64,000 bases of DNA from Vesta saturnalis (GCA_036346205.1 JARFJB010000974.1:1950001-2014000); one strand, 5' to 3'; positions 50,801-62,284 are shown, counted from the first letter of the stretch. Notes: a model not told the origin generated them from the letters alone. Numbers and translations: made by a program.

Positions 50801-51123
50801 CATTTTCTGACAAAATCTGGTGAGTGACACTTCAAAAAGGCGTTAAAAACAAAGATTTAAATCTTTCTTTCACTAAAAATTGGCTATTCATCTGGGAACC
50901 ATAAAAAATATTTTTTCTTGCCTTTTACTCGTAAGAATTAGAAAAAAAATCACCATTCACTAATTTTCCATTTTACTTCTAAAAAAATAATTTCGAAAAA
51001 AGAGTTTTTTTTTTGAAAAACTGGGAAACTGACAGCTGAAAATTTGACCGAATTACTTTTATTTGGCCCCAAAATGATCCCCCAGGTCCCAATAGAAAAA
51101 GCGGCAAGTGCAGATTTCCCATA
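50801..51123 (-). repeat. right inverted repeat of ISL2EU-like element, part 2
   Basis: Continues from 41330 once the BEL element is removed, and inverts 36530-36880 (ACAAAATCTGGTGAGTGAC, AAATCACCATTCACTAA, GATTTCCCAT). Ends at the mariner insertion at 51124. Confidence 0.75.
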
Positions 51124-52296
51124 TACTGCTGATCAAATTTGACACGGACTGGTCCATCTAACCGCCGCGGGTAAACAGATTTCTTAAAATTTAATACGCC
51201 AATTAGTGTGTGTTTGAGAGCCATTTATTTACGACGCGAAAAGTTTGTCTGGGGACTTTTACTATGGAAACAAAAATTGAACAACGAGTTTGCTCGAAAT
51301 TTTGTGTTTCCAATGGAATTACAGATACGGAATCATTGAAAATGTTGAAGAAGTGTTTTGAAGTCTGCTCTATCGATAACGCAATATTCGAATCGCATAA
51401 AGCATTCAGTGATCGTCGAGGTCGTGAAAACTTGCCGCATGTAGTCGTCCATCCATCTCTGTTAACGACGATAACATCGAAAAGTGAAGTAAGTTGTGCT
51501 TGAAAATCGTCCTGTTGGCATTAGAGAGATAGCAGAGGTCTCAAAATATTTTATGGATCAACCGATATTAGTTGATGTTTTGGATATGAAGACCTGAACT
51601 TTTGCAAAAGAACGTCTGGTATAGATCGAGAAACAGATGTTTGCTAACGTAGATGATGACTACATTCATCAAACGCATCATTACTCGTGACGAAACGTGG
51701 GTTTATGAATAAGACGTTGAAACTGCCCAACTATCTAGCGAATGGCGCGCCAGAAATGAGCCGCAACCGAAAAACCTCATCAAAGTAAGTAGAAAATCAA
51801 GGTGTTGCACATAGTTTTCTTCGATTACCGTGGTGTAGTTCACGATAAATTCGTTAGAGGATCAAACGGTTAATACAGAATACTATGGTCGTTTTAGGTG
51901 TCTACGTGAAGCAATTCGTCGTAAACGGCCGGATTTATGCAGACAAATCATGGATTTTCACTACGATAAAGCTCCGTTACATTCAGCCTGATTGGGACTG
52001 AATTTTGGCCAAACACGAAACAAAGTCATCTTAAACCACCGTATTCAGATTTGGCTATGACTTTTTCATGTTTGAAGCTCAAATAGCTGCTAACCATGAG
52101 TCCATTGAGACCATAAAAAATTCACTAAAGGAACTACAGACCATCCGAGGCCTGTAAGAAGTATATGGAAAATTGGATTAACCGTTGGCATGCTTGTATT
52201 GGCTCAAAGAGCCTATTTTGAACAATAATAAAATTTGTATTAAAATACATAAAATGCTGTTTTTTAAACAATCGATCAAATTTGATCAGAGCAGTA
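51124..52296 (+). mobile_element. mariner element with TA target site
   Basis: Ends are TACTGCTGATCAAATTTGA on the left and TCAAATTTGATCAGAGCAGT plus A on the right, flanked by TA at 51122-51123 and 52297-52298. The length of 1173 bases is about normal for mariner. Contains one plus-strand transposase pseudogene. Confidence 0.93.
51264..52230 (+). pseudogene. mariner transposase, frameshifted
   Basis: ATG at 51264 opens METKIEQRVCSKFCVSNG, the usual mariner N-terminal helix-turn-helix, with a good frame to 51503. Shifted frames continue with RPVGIREIAEVS, RIITRDETWVYE (first Asp, near 51690), an FHYDKAPLHS segment (second Asp, near 51960) and a damaged YSDLA...FFMF third-Asp region near 52045. 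The C-terminal SLKELQTIRGL and KEPILN segments are near 52125-52220. A stop directly after WVYE and several shifts inactivate it. Probably descended from an autonomous mariner about the size of this element. Confidence 0.87.
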
Positions 52297-52329
52297 TATC
52301 CTATATCCGTTTCAATTCAAAAATAATGT

Positions 52330-52415
52330 AACTGGAAGAAACAGAAAAGTTCAGATTTCTACATTTCTTCTAACCACAAAAACTTCTAACTAACGGCTAC
52401 CCTGAGAACCCCGGT
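52330..52415 (-). repeat. end fragment of DUF4817 element family
   Basis: Matches 48295-48365 (CAGATTTCTA, TTCTAACCAC, AACTTCTAAC, GGCTACC). Truncated copy of the arm tip. Confidence 0.6.
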
Positions 52416-53340
52416 ACAAATGACATGCTTAACAACGGGACTGCAAAAATACTAAGATTATTATCTTAACGTGATAATGATGCAAATTTTATTTTTTCAT
52501 ACTACTAAAGCTTAAACGTATGTGATTTGTAACGACCTAGTAACAATTATATTTCAGAAGAGCAGGTCGGTGCTAAATTCTGAAATGTTTTTGGGTATAA
52601 CGTAAGGCTTAAAAAATTAGGAAGGATTAATATGGTATTCATTTGTAATCTTTATGACGGCCCATTTGCATTTTTAAGTATGCTCGAGTCACTATGCATC
52701 TTTCACTTTTTATCTTCGAACCTACATATACATATGTAGGTATAGAAGGTATGCAATCGACTTTTTTTTCACTAAATCGACTTATTAGGATCGGGCATCA
52801 TGTCTGGATGTCTGTGTATGTATGTGTGTGTGTGTGTGTGTGGATGTGTGTATGGATGTATCTTAGTATCCACGATAACTCCAGAACGAAAATACCTACG
52901 TACTTAAAATTTTATATTTAAGCTAGTTTTCATTTGCCTGAGAGCTGAATAGATTTTACAGATCCGGCAGCAAATGATTTATTTATTAGGGCAGCTTTGT
53001 TTTTGTTAAATATTTCTAAAACAGCTGCATACTTCAAAGATATAAAAATACCTGGATATAGACCTTAACCATATCGATTATGTTCTGTGCAATTTTTGAG
53101 ATGACGTAATTTAGCGACAAAAAATTCCTAAGGTATTAGTTCAAATTTTTTCATAATCTGAATAACGATTAATTTTATAAGAAAGAGTGTAGACGTATTT
53201 TTTAAAGAACATTGAATTTTACATAAATTTTCTTTACAAAGTTTTTTTATGTAAACCGTAATAAATATAAACATGAAATGAATAAATAATTCTGAAGCTG
53301 TATTATGGATATTTTCACAGAAGCGGGCGGTTTTGAATTT
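52416..53340. other. unassigned, with a (TG)n-rich stretch
   Basis: A near-palindrome ACCTACATATACATATGTAG lies near 52722. An imperfect TG microsatellite (about 52810-52858) precedes CGATAACTCCAGAACG. The 75-codon ORF through it is an artefact of the microsatellite. No gene. Confidence 0.5.
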
Positions 53341-53344
53341 TTTT

Positions 53345-53510
53345 TACGTTAACATGTATTCATGTCTTTGGATTTCTATCTGACATGAAGTCTTAAACGT
53401 CATTCTGACATAGGTTACTGTTCTTGTTTTTACAATGTTACCTGTTGTCGTTATGAACGTATAAAATAGAGGTGACATAGCTATCCTAAAAAAATTTAAA
53501 TTAATAGTAT
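53345..53510 (+). repeat. diverged direct repeat, copy 1
   Basis: Aligns with 54018-54185: CATGAAGT(C/T)TTAAAC, TTGACATAG/CTGACATAG, TTTACAATGTT, GACATAGCTATCCT versus GCATAGTTATCCT. Roughly 70 percent by eye. Confidence 0.55.
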
Positions 53511-54017
53511 ATTACATACCGAGGCGGAAAGTGTTCCATTCCTGTCGAGAGAAGTATAGTTCACTGGGAGGCAAAGCCTCGAGGTGAACTAGTTCTTGAA
53601 CAATTACTTTGCCGAGGTTTTTACTGTTTTATTCACAATTAACAAGCAACATTATACGGTTCAAATCAAAAATTTGATCACATCCATCGCGGCTTCGCGT
53701 TTAATATCGAAGGTCCTGACAATGAATTGGTTTTGCGTTACTTGTTGCTTCGTTCACCATCTACGCACGTGAGAATAAATGGTTGCATACTCTTGGCTTT
53801 TTATTAAAATTGGAAGCTGTCAATTTGACATTGATAGTTTAAATCGATAGTAGCTACTGATTGGAAAGTGGTACATTACTGACCGCTTCATCTCATTACT
53901 GTCTCCTTTTTTATTACTCACCGCTTAAAGTAAACATGTAGCATCATTCACATTTCAACTTTAAATGGTTAAAAGAACGTATGTTACAAACTAATTATGG
54001 ATAAAATTATCTAATTT

Positions 54018-54185
54018 TTTAATTTAGTTAGCATCTTGATGTCCATTAACCTTTGTCTGTCATGAAGTTTTAAACATCTCTTTGACATAGATGATTGTTT
54101 TGCGTTTACAATGTTCCTTATTTTGTAATGAGCCTCTTATAAAGATGTTGCATAGTTATCCTCAAAAGAATTTTATTTGAATTAT
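54018..54185 (+). repeat. diverged direct repeat, copy 2
   Basis: Partner of 53345-53510. The 500 bases between them have no coding signal. Confidence 0.55.
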
Positions 54186-57100
54186 TTAATTTCTTTTAAT
54201 TTCCATTTGTAGGTTGAAGGTCTGTGGTGTTCACACTAGATATTTATGTTTTAGTTAAGGCGAGATTTTACGCATGTATGTCGAAAACAATATCTTTGAC
54301 TTCGACAAATTCCTCTTTATTTATAGATATATCAACTTGATTTTTTTTCTACATACGATGGAAAAGATTGTAGAGCTGTAAACTTTTGCGCGGTCGCCTT
54401 CAGGAAGTTTTATAAAGAATCGCAAACTTCTTAAATTGAGCAATTTTAACATGCTGTTATTCAAGTAATGATAAGAATTGAAAATTTCTGTATAGCTTCA
54501 GAGATCACCTTTGAATTAAAAAAATTTTGTTCGGAAAAATTCGCGACTGGTAATCTTTCTAAGAAAATGGATCGTCGCGTCAAAACTCGAAGTTTTTGCC
54601 GAGACTACGGAGAGTACACCACTACTACCGCATTCAACCACAAATCAGGCGAACCTCTTCAAATTTATTCATTACTGTTTCCACTTTCCTGTACTTCCTT
54701 TCACACCTTGCGAATTTGCAAATGCGGTCCGCTAACTTTTAACCAAAGCCACTATTATTTAGTAACCTATGTTTCTTTGTATTAACTGTAAATCTGCAAA
54801 CCAATAACCCTAATGTTATTTCGTTAGATGTTAATATGTATTTATGCATTTTCGGCCATAATTATATAGGTACATATCATTTTTTATGCATATCGCTCAA
54901 CATAAAAGCATATAAAACCAAATCTCTGAATAAAATTGCTATAAATATATTTTATATGCATACTAACCTATAGTTTCACAAAGAGACGAGGATAACATAA
55001 TTTCTGAAGGTTAAGCAGAGCTTAAAGAAATAGTATGCAATAACCGTTAGTTAAGTACAAGAAATACTTGAAAGGCAAAACTTACATAACTTTTGAAAAA
55101 ACATTCGAAATTTCGATATAACCATTGCGTATTATATTATTTAGTTTCTTGTCACGTTTTATTACATTTTGTCAAAATTTAGTCTTATATCTAAGTCAAC
55201 ATTTCAGGAACAAATAAATGATTATTAAAACTTAATCACATTTCACACATTATTACTAACACTCCATTTTAATTTGTCGAAAATGATTTTCTGTTCCATT
55301 ATTTTTCACATCTTTTTAAATTGAAAGAAAAAACAGAAATTCTGAAATTTCGATTCTAAATTTATGTAAATTTAATGTATTATTGAATTATTGTTGCAGA
55401 AAAATGGTTATTAAAGCAGTAGAAATGTTTCGTTTTCTTTTGAAGGTTGAGCAAAAGATCAATCAACTTTATTCCTTGTATAGACTATTTTTTTATAAAT
55501 TACTTTATAAATTAATATATACAAAAGATTGCGTGACAAAACCCTGCAAATAAATTGATTATTTCCTTTTGTTGTTAACTAAGCTTAGAGAGCTTTGATC
55601 AATAACATTTCATATGAAAAGTTACACAGTACTCAACATTCTGCTCTATAACTATCATACTTGTCTTCTACTTATAATAATTATAGACTGGTCTAAAGAC
55701 GTCAGAAATTTTATTTTCCTCTTGCTAAATGTGACCCAAGTATTGTACGAATCTTTCTTCAAATTTTAAGTGAGCAACAATTATGCAGTAAATTTCTTGA
55801 ATCGAAATTAAGAAGTAAAGTAATTAAACTAGTAATCAATTGTTCTAAATGCGGTTGTAAGCTTGTAATAATGTATAGAAACCTTAACAAGGCACATAAA
55901 TAGAGCAAATACTCTAAATCGGTAATTGAGTAATGAGTTTAAAAAGTTTTTCTTACCCATTTGGAGAAATTCTTAAATAATGCGAATATTTATGATATTT
56001 ACTTACCTTAATATTTGTACGTCACCTACCACAGTACGTCGTAATTATTAAAATATTATTCAAATGAACACTTTATTAAATCCACTAAGTATTTTCTAGT
56101 ACGAAGTAACGGAAAAAGGCAACTGGATACTAGGATGAAAGTTCACAAACATACCACAATTCGTCCTGTAGCGCTGGCGCCGTACCGTTGCTATTAACCC
56201 TTTATGTTCTTTGTTCTGAAGAAAATCATACATATATGTTTAGTTTAATTTCGTCTAATGAAACATTAGAAAATGTTTTAGAATCTAAATTCTTTCACAT
56301 TTTGTGAAATTCATTATAACGATTACATCAAACTGCAGGTTTGCCCTGAGTATACGTCTTTATGCATTTTGCAATGGATTACTGATTAATGTAGTAACCA
56401 TTTTAATAGTTTAATAGCAAACCAATTCAAGATTTGTCATTATAAATAATCACGTATAAAGTACCTATCTATCAACGTGCATTGCATAATCGATTGAGAT
56501 ATAGAAAACGTTAAATTCAAGTAAATGGATTACTTATAATGGAAAATCGATGTCCTTGCTAAAGCTAAATCTATTTTCATACACTGTCGTTTTAATTAAA
56601 CTTTTTAAAAAATAAAGGAATAAAGGCTTTGCGAATTAAACATGATCGGATTTATTAACAGCTTTATTCGATAACGAAAAATTATGTTTTGAAAAAATTT
56701 GAATGTATTAGAATATTTCGTTAGTTTTATTTTTACCAATTTTTAATTTTGTTGATTAATACAAAAAGATTTTTCATGGAAATTTGTTTAGTAATTCCTA
56801 AATTTTTATTTTCAGTTTGTCATATTACAAAAGTAATTGTTAAACTGTTAAGTAGTACCCAAAATGTGTAAATCGTTCAAATTTTTTCTATAAATTAACT
56901 CATTACTAAAACAACAATTCTACAATTGGGGCCAACTAAGAATGCGAGGTACAGTATCTGGGAAACTATCCATCGTAGAGGCGAAAAAAAGTTAATTAAA
57001 ACGGCCAATACAAAACCTGGAAAATATTTTCAAGTTTCTGAAATGGCCGTAGCGTAACTGCAATCTTGAATCTAAAAAGTGATGTTTTGGAATTCTCTAT

Positions 57101-57589
57101 ATTAACCTAATAAAAAATAACTGATCTTTCAAGTCGAGGATAATCTGAAATTTTTGTTTGACACTTTTGACGTATGTCTAAATAAAGTGGTTATTCAAAG
57201 GTTTCCTTAAATAACCCCTGTATCTTCGAAACGACTAAGCCGATTTTAACAAACTTGGGCGCGTTGAAATGAGATATTCTTGGGGTACAAATGTTATAAT
57301 ATTTGAAGTTTTGTTAGTTTCACATGTCTTAGAGGCTTGTTCGACATTCCGACAGAAACAGTTAATTTTCGCAAAAATTAAATGCATTGGTATGACTTTT
57401 TTCATGAACAGGTAGCTAATGATGCCTAAACAAGCTCGCGAAAACCGCATCTCGATATCTTGTTCCTAACCTAAAATATAGGCCAAAGAAGACTATACGA
57501 AAAAATTTTAACCATATTTTTCTGGAATTGTTTCTATTATTAAGTTGTGGCCCTAAAAGGACCGACTTAAAGGGGAAGGTTTTTAATGC
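54186..57589. other. long region without supported gene
   Basis: The only sizeable ORF, 54468-54785 (105 codons), has no recognisable domain and an unremarkable composition. I cannot support it as a gene. The 57180-57450 part (CTGTATCTTCGAAACG) resembles the 3' flank of mariner-like elements and probably belongs with the transposase at 57590-58290. Confidence 0.4.
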
Positions 57590-58290
57590 CCCGTAATTGC
57601 TCGAAATGCTGACCATCACGCTCTATGCATTGCTGAAGCCTCTCATGACTAGAAAAACTGCAGCTTCAATTTCGGCTCTTGGTATGTTACGTATTGCATT
57701 ACGAATCCGGTTTTCATATCTTCTTAGTAGTATTGAGTCCGAAACACGATGTCCTTTAAAGCCCCCATAAATAAAAATCGAGGCAAGTTAAGTCTGACGA
57801 TCGCGGAGGGCATGGAAACAGATTTCCTTTCCAATCCACCGCTGTTGAAATACTGCATTAATATGCTCCACATTAATAGCAAAATGTGCTGGGCAACCAT
57901 CCAACTGCAAAAACATTTTGCCTTGTTTCCAGATGCACATCTTCCAACAACAACGGTAATTGATTGGTCAAAGAGTCAAGTAATACATTGCCATTTAGGG
58001 TTTCGAAAAATATGGCCCAATAATTCTGCCTCCCAGTTTGCCACACCATACATTTAAACTCCTACGTCCTTGGCGCTGAACTTCACGCAACCAATGATTT
58101 TCTGCAGACCAATAATGCATATTGTGCAGATTGACTCTCCGTCACTACTGAAGGTGGCTTCATCGGTCCAAATAATTTGAAATAAAAGTTCTCTATTTTC
58201 GCGTATCATGCCTAACATCCAATGGCAATAGTCTAACCTTCGATCAAAATCTTCCTCTTCAAGGCCTGATGAAAACGACATGATATGGGT
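57590..58290 (-). pseudogene. DUF4817-type mariner-like transposase
   Basis: The minus-strand frame 58054-58281 reads EEEDFDRRLDYCHWMLGMIRENR-type sequence (a conserved linker) and IIWTDEATFSSDG (first catalytic Asp). Continuing in other frames are an FLQLDGCPAHF segment (second Asp, about 57910) and an FLFMGALKD segment near 57760, where the third-Asp box is damaged. The C-terminal helix tail runs to about 57600. The N-terminal HTH should lie above 58290 but is not recognisable. Fifth member of the family in the window. Confidence 0.82.
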
Positions 58291-58379
58291 GCGTTCTTAA
58301 AGTAATTAAAAGTTTGAACGAATATTTTGATGGCCGTTAGAACTTACCAGTAGACATATAAGGCCGATCCTGGACCAGT

Positions 58380-58930
58380 TCAAGGTCACCCATGTAAATC
58401 TTATGGGATTTATTTCAAGGTCAAGTGAGTTTTCTCGTTATGCCAGAACGCGCTCCACGTCTCAAGCATGCTTGTGGTGGGGATTTAAATTTTGAGTCAC
58501 TCGCCCTCTGGTGGTGAAATCGGAAGCTTTTGGAGCTCTTTCAAGGTCGAACTTTAAGGAGATTTAAATGTAGTTGGTCAAGGTCAAAGCTAAAAGTTGC
58601 AAGGTAATCATAAATCAAAAATAGTTTTGAAGGTCAAAGGTTATTGACTTACGGTGGTGTCATATTTCTTAGAAATATAAAAGGTCAAGGTGAAAAGCTA
58701 AAATAGAAGTTGCAAGGTAATCATAAATCTAAAAATAGTTTTCAAGGTCAAAGGTTATTGACCTACGGGTGTCATATTTTAGAATATAAAAGGTCAAGGT
58801 GAAAAGCTAAAATAGAAATTGCAAGGTAATCATAAATCTAAGAATATAATTTTCAAGGTCAAACTTTTAGGGGAAATATAAATTTTGGAGCTGAATCATC
58901 ATCATATTATATTTATAGTCAAGGTCAACA
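58380..58930. repeat. minisatellite (about 108-bp unit) dense in TCAAGGTCA
   Basis: About 2.7 tandem units from 58576 to 58870 share GTTGCAAGGTAATCATAAAT and CAAAGGTTATTGAC. The wider segment has AGGTCA at 58383, 58418, 58581, 58631, 58682, 58745, 58791, 58856 and 58922. Six of these are the full TCAAGGTCA, the extended half-site bound by monomeric nuclear receptors such as FTZ-F1 and ERR. Binding is only a possibility. Confidence 0.8.
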
Positions 58931-59415
58931 GTAGGTATTTAACAAGTTTAAGCATGTTGTAATATGGGACGCATATTTCATAAAACCAGAGCTGTATGTT
59001 GAGATCAGTCTGCAACACATAATTGTTAAATATGGAATTAACAGGGTTAAACCAAAGCACCTATTGCAAACCCTTTAAGAATGCTGCGAGCTCGATATAT
59101 CGAGAAAGTATAAAGTAACGAATATGGATATAATTAATACTAAGTCGGTGAACGTATAGTGATAGAAACGGGTGATTTTAAATGTGTATTACCGGAACGC
59201 TTTTATGTATTTCAAAAAGAAGAAACACGAATTGAAGAATTTAAACACTCCTAAACACGAAGGATGTGTTTTAAGTAGTTTGGGTGCAGCTGGCAAAACA
59301 ACAAACATAACATTTTCTTTTTAATAGTAGCACCCCACCATATGTAAAATTGAAATACTAGAATTATTTTCTTAAGCAGCGTTTAGTCATAGTGAAATTG
59401 TGAGCAAGTAAAGTC
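58931..59415. other. leader region of the viral block
   Basis: No inverted terminal repeat or gene recognised. The left boundary of the integrated viral segment must lie here or to the left of it. Confidence 0.4.
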
Positions 59416-60332
59416 ATGCAAGTAGCAATAAAATCATTTCTGGAACGATCCAAACTCAGAAGTTCACCGTTATATATGGATACATCACATCATTGCAGTA
59501 ACAATCTGAATAATTTAACATTTTGTTGGTGCTGTCAAAATAGTGATGGTAGTAGTAGTAAAAATGAAGAGAAACATGATGAAGGTTATTCTTCTGCTAA
59601 GACTGACTGCGCATCATCATTTCAATATAAGGATGAAGTGTATAAACAAGCAGCTAAGGAATACTTAATCGATTGTACCTATTATAAACTATCGAACGAT
59701 ACTCATCATGCAAAACATCTGGAAATTGGATACAGTACACCCTCAACCTTGCACCAGTGGTGCGTATTGGGTAATTGTGATCAAAGCAATAATGTAGTGT
59801 TGGATATGAAGGAATGGAATGAGCTTCTAAGATGGCATTCATATGTAGAATTACAATTTTTCGATCTCAAGAAATTGAAAATGAAATTGATTGGTCAAAT
59901 GTAAATGAAGAAGATATAATCTATGATCAACATTATGAATCTCTATCTAGTAATCTTGGTATTTATTACAATTGGGAATTAATTAAAGGATATGACAGAA
60001 TTTTGAAAACTGTTATGATAGAAAACTACAAGTGCTGTTCTTGTACATTCAACTCACATAGTATAGAAGAACTATTCAATTTAAAGGATATAGTAAGCTA
60101 TAGATTGGAATTTCTTGAATCTTACAATCTGGTGTGTTTTTATGAAAAGTTCATACAAGTTGTTGACTACCGTCGTTTTCGTGAGAAAGAATTCAGTGGT
60201 GGTGATGATGACATTTATAAAGATATTGATGATGTTATAAATGCTAAGTATAATATTAATTCACATAACACTGTATGTTTAATGGAAATTTTGTATTATC
60301 GTCCTGCTTATCTAATGTATAGCATTTACTGA
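59416..60332 (+). pseudogene. unrecognised protein of the viral block
   Basis: Two overlapping frames (59416-59904 and 59832-60332) join through a frame change near 59865, giving about 300 codons. I do not recognise the family. The first part is Cys/Ser/His-rich (CWCCQN near residue 38). The middle has a VVLDMKEWNELLRWHSYVE segment that faintly recalls PC4-like DNA-binding proteins of some large DNA mobile elements, which is a guess. The second part is acidic with CCSCTF and a GGDDD run. It ends at an AATAAA signal overlapping the stop region (60332-60337) and directly precedes the TATA box of the next gene, so it probably belongs to the viral unit. The codon signal is good up to the stop. 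Confidence 0.6.
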
Positions 60333-60337
60333 ATAAA
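60332..60337 (+). terminator. AATAAA polyadenylation signal
   Basis: AATAAA immediately at the stop codon of the unrecognised viral-block gene. The next gene's TATA box is 34 bases further on. Confidence 0.5.
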
Positions 60338-60370
60338 GAAATAACTATGATTTGTTTTTCTCAATTTAGG

Positions 60371-60378
60371 TATAAATA
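60371..60378 (+). promoter_or_regulatory. TATA box upstream of the PLA2-domain gene
   Basis: TATAAATA, 26 bases before the ATG at 60404. This would give a very short leader. Similar boxes precede the penton, major capsid and ATPase genes. Confidence 0.6.
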
Positions 60379-60403
60379 CCCCTTCTATCCATCCATGTAA
60401 ACA

Positions 60404-61216
60404 ATGCTAGTTAAGAAGCGAAAGAGTGTAGGTGGTGGTGGTTTGGTGAATGGTCTAATCAATAAACTTCCGTTTGAATTGCATTTACCTGGTTACCAGT
60501 ATTGCGGTCCTGGTACAAAGTTGGAAAAACGACTCGCACGCGGTGACCTCGGCATTAATCAATTAGATGCTCAGTGCAAACTTCATGATATCAGTTACAG
60601 AGATTACCGAGATTTAGAAAGTAGACATAAAGCAGATAAAATTTTACAAAAAAGCTTGGGAGCGCTTTAAATCATTAGACGCAACGCTAGGTGAACGAAC
60701 TGCAGCTTTAGCAGTCAGTACCATCATGAAAGCAAAGAGAAAATTGGGAATGGGGTGTAAACGTCGATCTAATATGAAGAAGAAATGCAATGGTGGAAAT
60801 TTATTGCATTTACGAAAGACAATAGCTAAAAAATTAAACCTAACGGAAATTTCACAGACACAATAAAGTCAGCGCTTTCAACGGCAAAACGTGTGGTAAA
60901 AATTTAGGAGGAAAGAAAAACATTAAAGTTCCTAGAGTAATTCCCTACCTAAACAAGGAGGGTTTTACCATTTCTTATTCCGTTATTCGCAGGATTATCA
61001 GCAATCGGTGCTTTAGCTGGCGGTGCATCAGGAATTGCTAAAGCAGTCAATGATGCTAAAATGCTAAAAATTGCGGGAAGAGACATCGCGCCATAATCGC
61101 ATGATGGAATCGGTCGCTATAGGCTCCATGAATAAGAAAGGCGGTGCACTATATCTAAAACCAAACAAATCTGGTGGTGGTGCATTATACTTAAAACCGT
61201 TTCCAAAAACTGAATA
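60404..61216 (+). pseudogene. PLA2-domain virion core/minor protein
   Basis: The first frame (60404-60670) is a phospholipase A2-like domain of the type also found in parvovirus capsids and in adintoviruses. Residues 33-37 YCGPG form the calcium loop, Asp 55 lies near the QCKLHDISY active-site helix, and His 61-Asp 62 are the catalytic pair. The N-terminus is basic and Gly-rich. A frameshift near 60660 leads into a Lys/Arg-rich part, then after more breaks a hydrophobic Ala/Gly segment (about 60960-61045: PLFAGLSAIGALAGGASG) and two GGALYLKP repeats (61141 and 61177). The function expected from relatives is membrane disruption during entry or core packing. The lesions make it inactive as sequenced. 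I saw the motifs directly; the family role is established knowledge. Confidence 0.82.
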
Positions 61217-61565
61217 GATTACCCGAAAGACCGTTAACGGATACTGATTTAAAGAAATACTCCAAAACGTACCGTACTTTAGGGATATTTTTATGAGAGA
61301 TAGCATGCCTAAATTGCCACGGAAAATGAATCTGGAATTATTAACTTAGATAGCCAAAGAGGACCAGGTACCCATTGGGTTTGCTACAAAAGCGTGGTAA
61401 AAGGTATGGTATTACGATAGTTTCGGTAATATTCGACCACCAAACGAAGTGATTAACTACTTTCGGGGTGTAAAATATATTATAATTACAACCAAGATCA
61501 AGAGTTTAATACAATTATTTGCGGACACCTATGCCTACAATTTTTATATAAATAATCAGCACAAC
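61217..61565 (+). pseudogene. adenain-like cysteine protease (Polinton PRO)
   Basis: Broken frames between the PLA2 gene and the penton gene carry the landmarks of adenovirus-type (Ulp1-fold) maturation proteases: GPGTHWVCY near 61350 (catalytic His), an YYDSFGN-type segment near 61412 (acidic residue), and CGHLCLQFLY near 61520 (nucleophile Cys). The size (about 110-120 codons) is short for the family, and the N-terminus is uncertain (LPERPLTDTDL near 61214). In adenoviruses and Polintons this enzyme cleaves capsid and core precursors. At least three frame breaks. Confidence 0.72.
61545..61555 (+). promoter_or_regulatory. TATA box upstream of the penton-like gene
   Basis: TATATAAATAA, 27 bases before the ATG 61583. 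It overlaps the end of the protease coding region. Confidence 0.55.
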
Positions 61566-61582
61566 ATCAAATTTTCTCAGTT

Positions 61583-62284
61583 ATGTCAATAACATTCAGT
61601 TTAGAAGGTGTTGGTAACACAGCTAGCTACAACTTCTATCCACCGATAGAGCTAGATTTGGGAAGAAATACGTTATTGGATTGGTTGGATTTTACGGCTG
61701 CAACAGCATTAGAAACATTTATGCAGGCAACGATAGATTTTATTTTAGAACAAATCCATCTCATTTGCAAGTGATTAATATTCCACACGGTGCATATGAG
61801 TTAGATGAAATTAACGATTATCTAAAATCTAAAATACCCACAGAAAAGTTTATCATTAGAGCAAACAACAATACACTTAAATGTGAGATAAACAGTTCAT
61901 TTGAGATTGATTTTACTAAAGAAAATTGTATTGGGCGCATGCTAGGGTTTGAGTCTAAAATATTAGAACCAAATATTTTACATACATCTGCGTTAGACAT
62001 CCAAATACTTAAACACACTAATCTACACGTAGAGTGCAACATTATAAAGGGATCTTATCGAAACGGAAACCTGCTAAAGTATTATATGAGATTGATGTTT
62101 CAGTTCCTCCAGGTTATCGTCTAGATAAAACTCGAGCAATACTCAATATTTAGAAGTAAACACTGACATTATTAGTAATATAACAATTAATTTGACTAAT
62201 CAAAAGGGTGAATTAATAGACTTTGGTGAAAGTGAACCATTCACTGTACGCTTAGAACTAAAAGAACATGGGTCTGAGAATTAA
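61583..62284 (+). pseudogene. penton-like minor capsid protein (Polinton mCP)
   Basis: Starts at ATG 61583 (MSITFSLEGVGNTASYNFYP), changes frame near 61690 and runs to 62080 with a good codon pattern. It then shifts again near 62085 and 62140 and ends about 62284. The early IELDLGRN segment, a SIRNIYAGNDRFYF-like part and NIPHGAYELDEINDYLKSK are typical of the single-jelly-roll penton protein of Polintons/adintoviruses, which forms the fivefold capsomers. About 230 codons in all, about normal. Lies between protease and major capsid, as expected for a virion module. Confidence 0.78.

Noticed and set aside
52694..52921. 75-codon ORF with VCVCVCVW run
   Set aside because: Produced by the TG microsatellite.
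54468..54785. 105-codon ORF as a host gene
   Set aside because: No recognised domain, no context, and length reachable by chance.
58576..58870. CRISPR-like array
   Set aside because: The repeated part is the whole 108-bp unit with no unique spacers, in eukaryotic sequence. It is a minisatellite.
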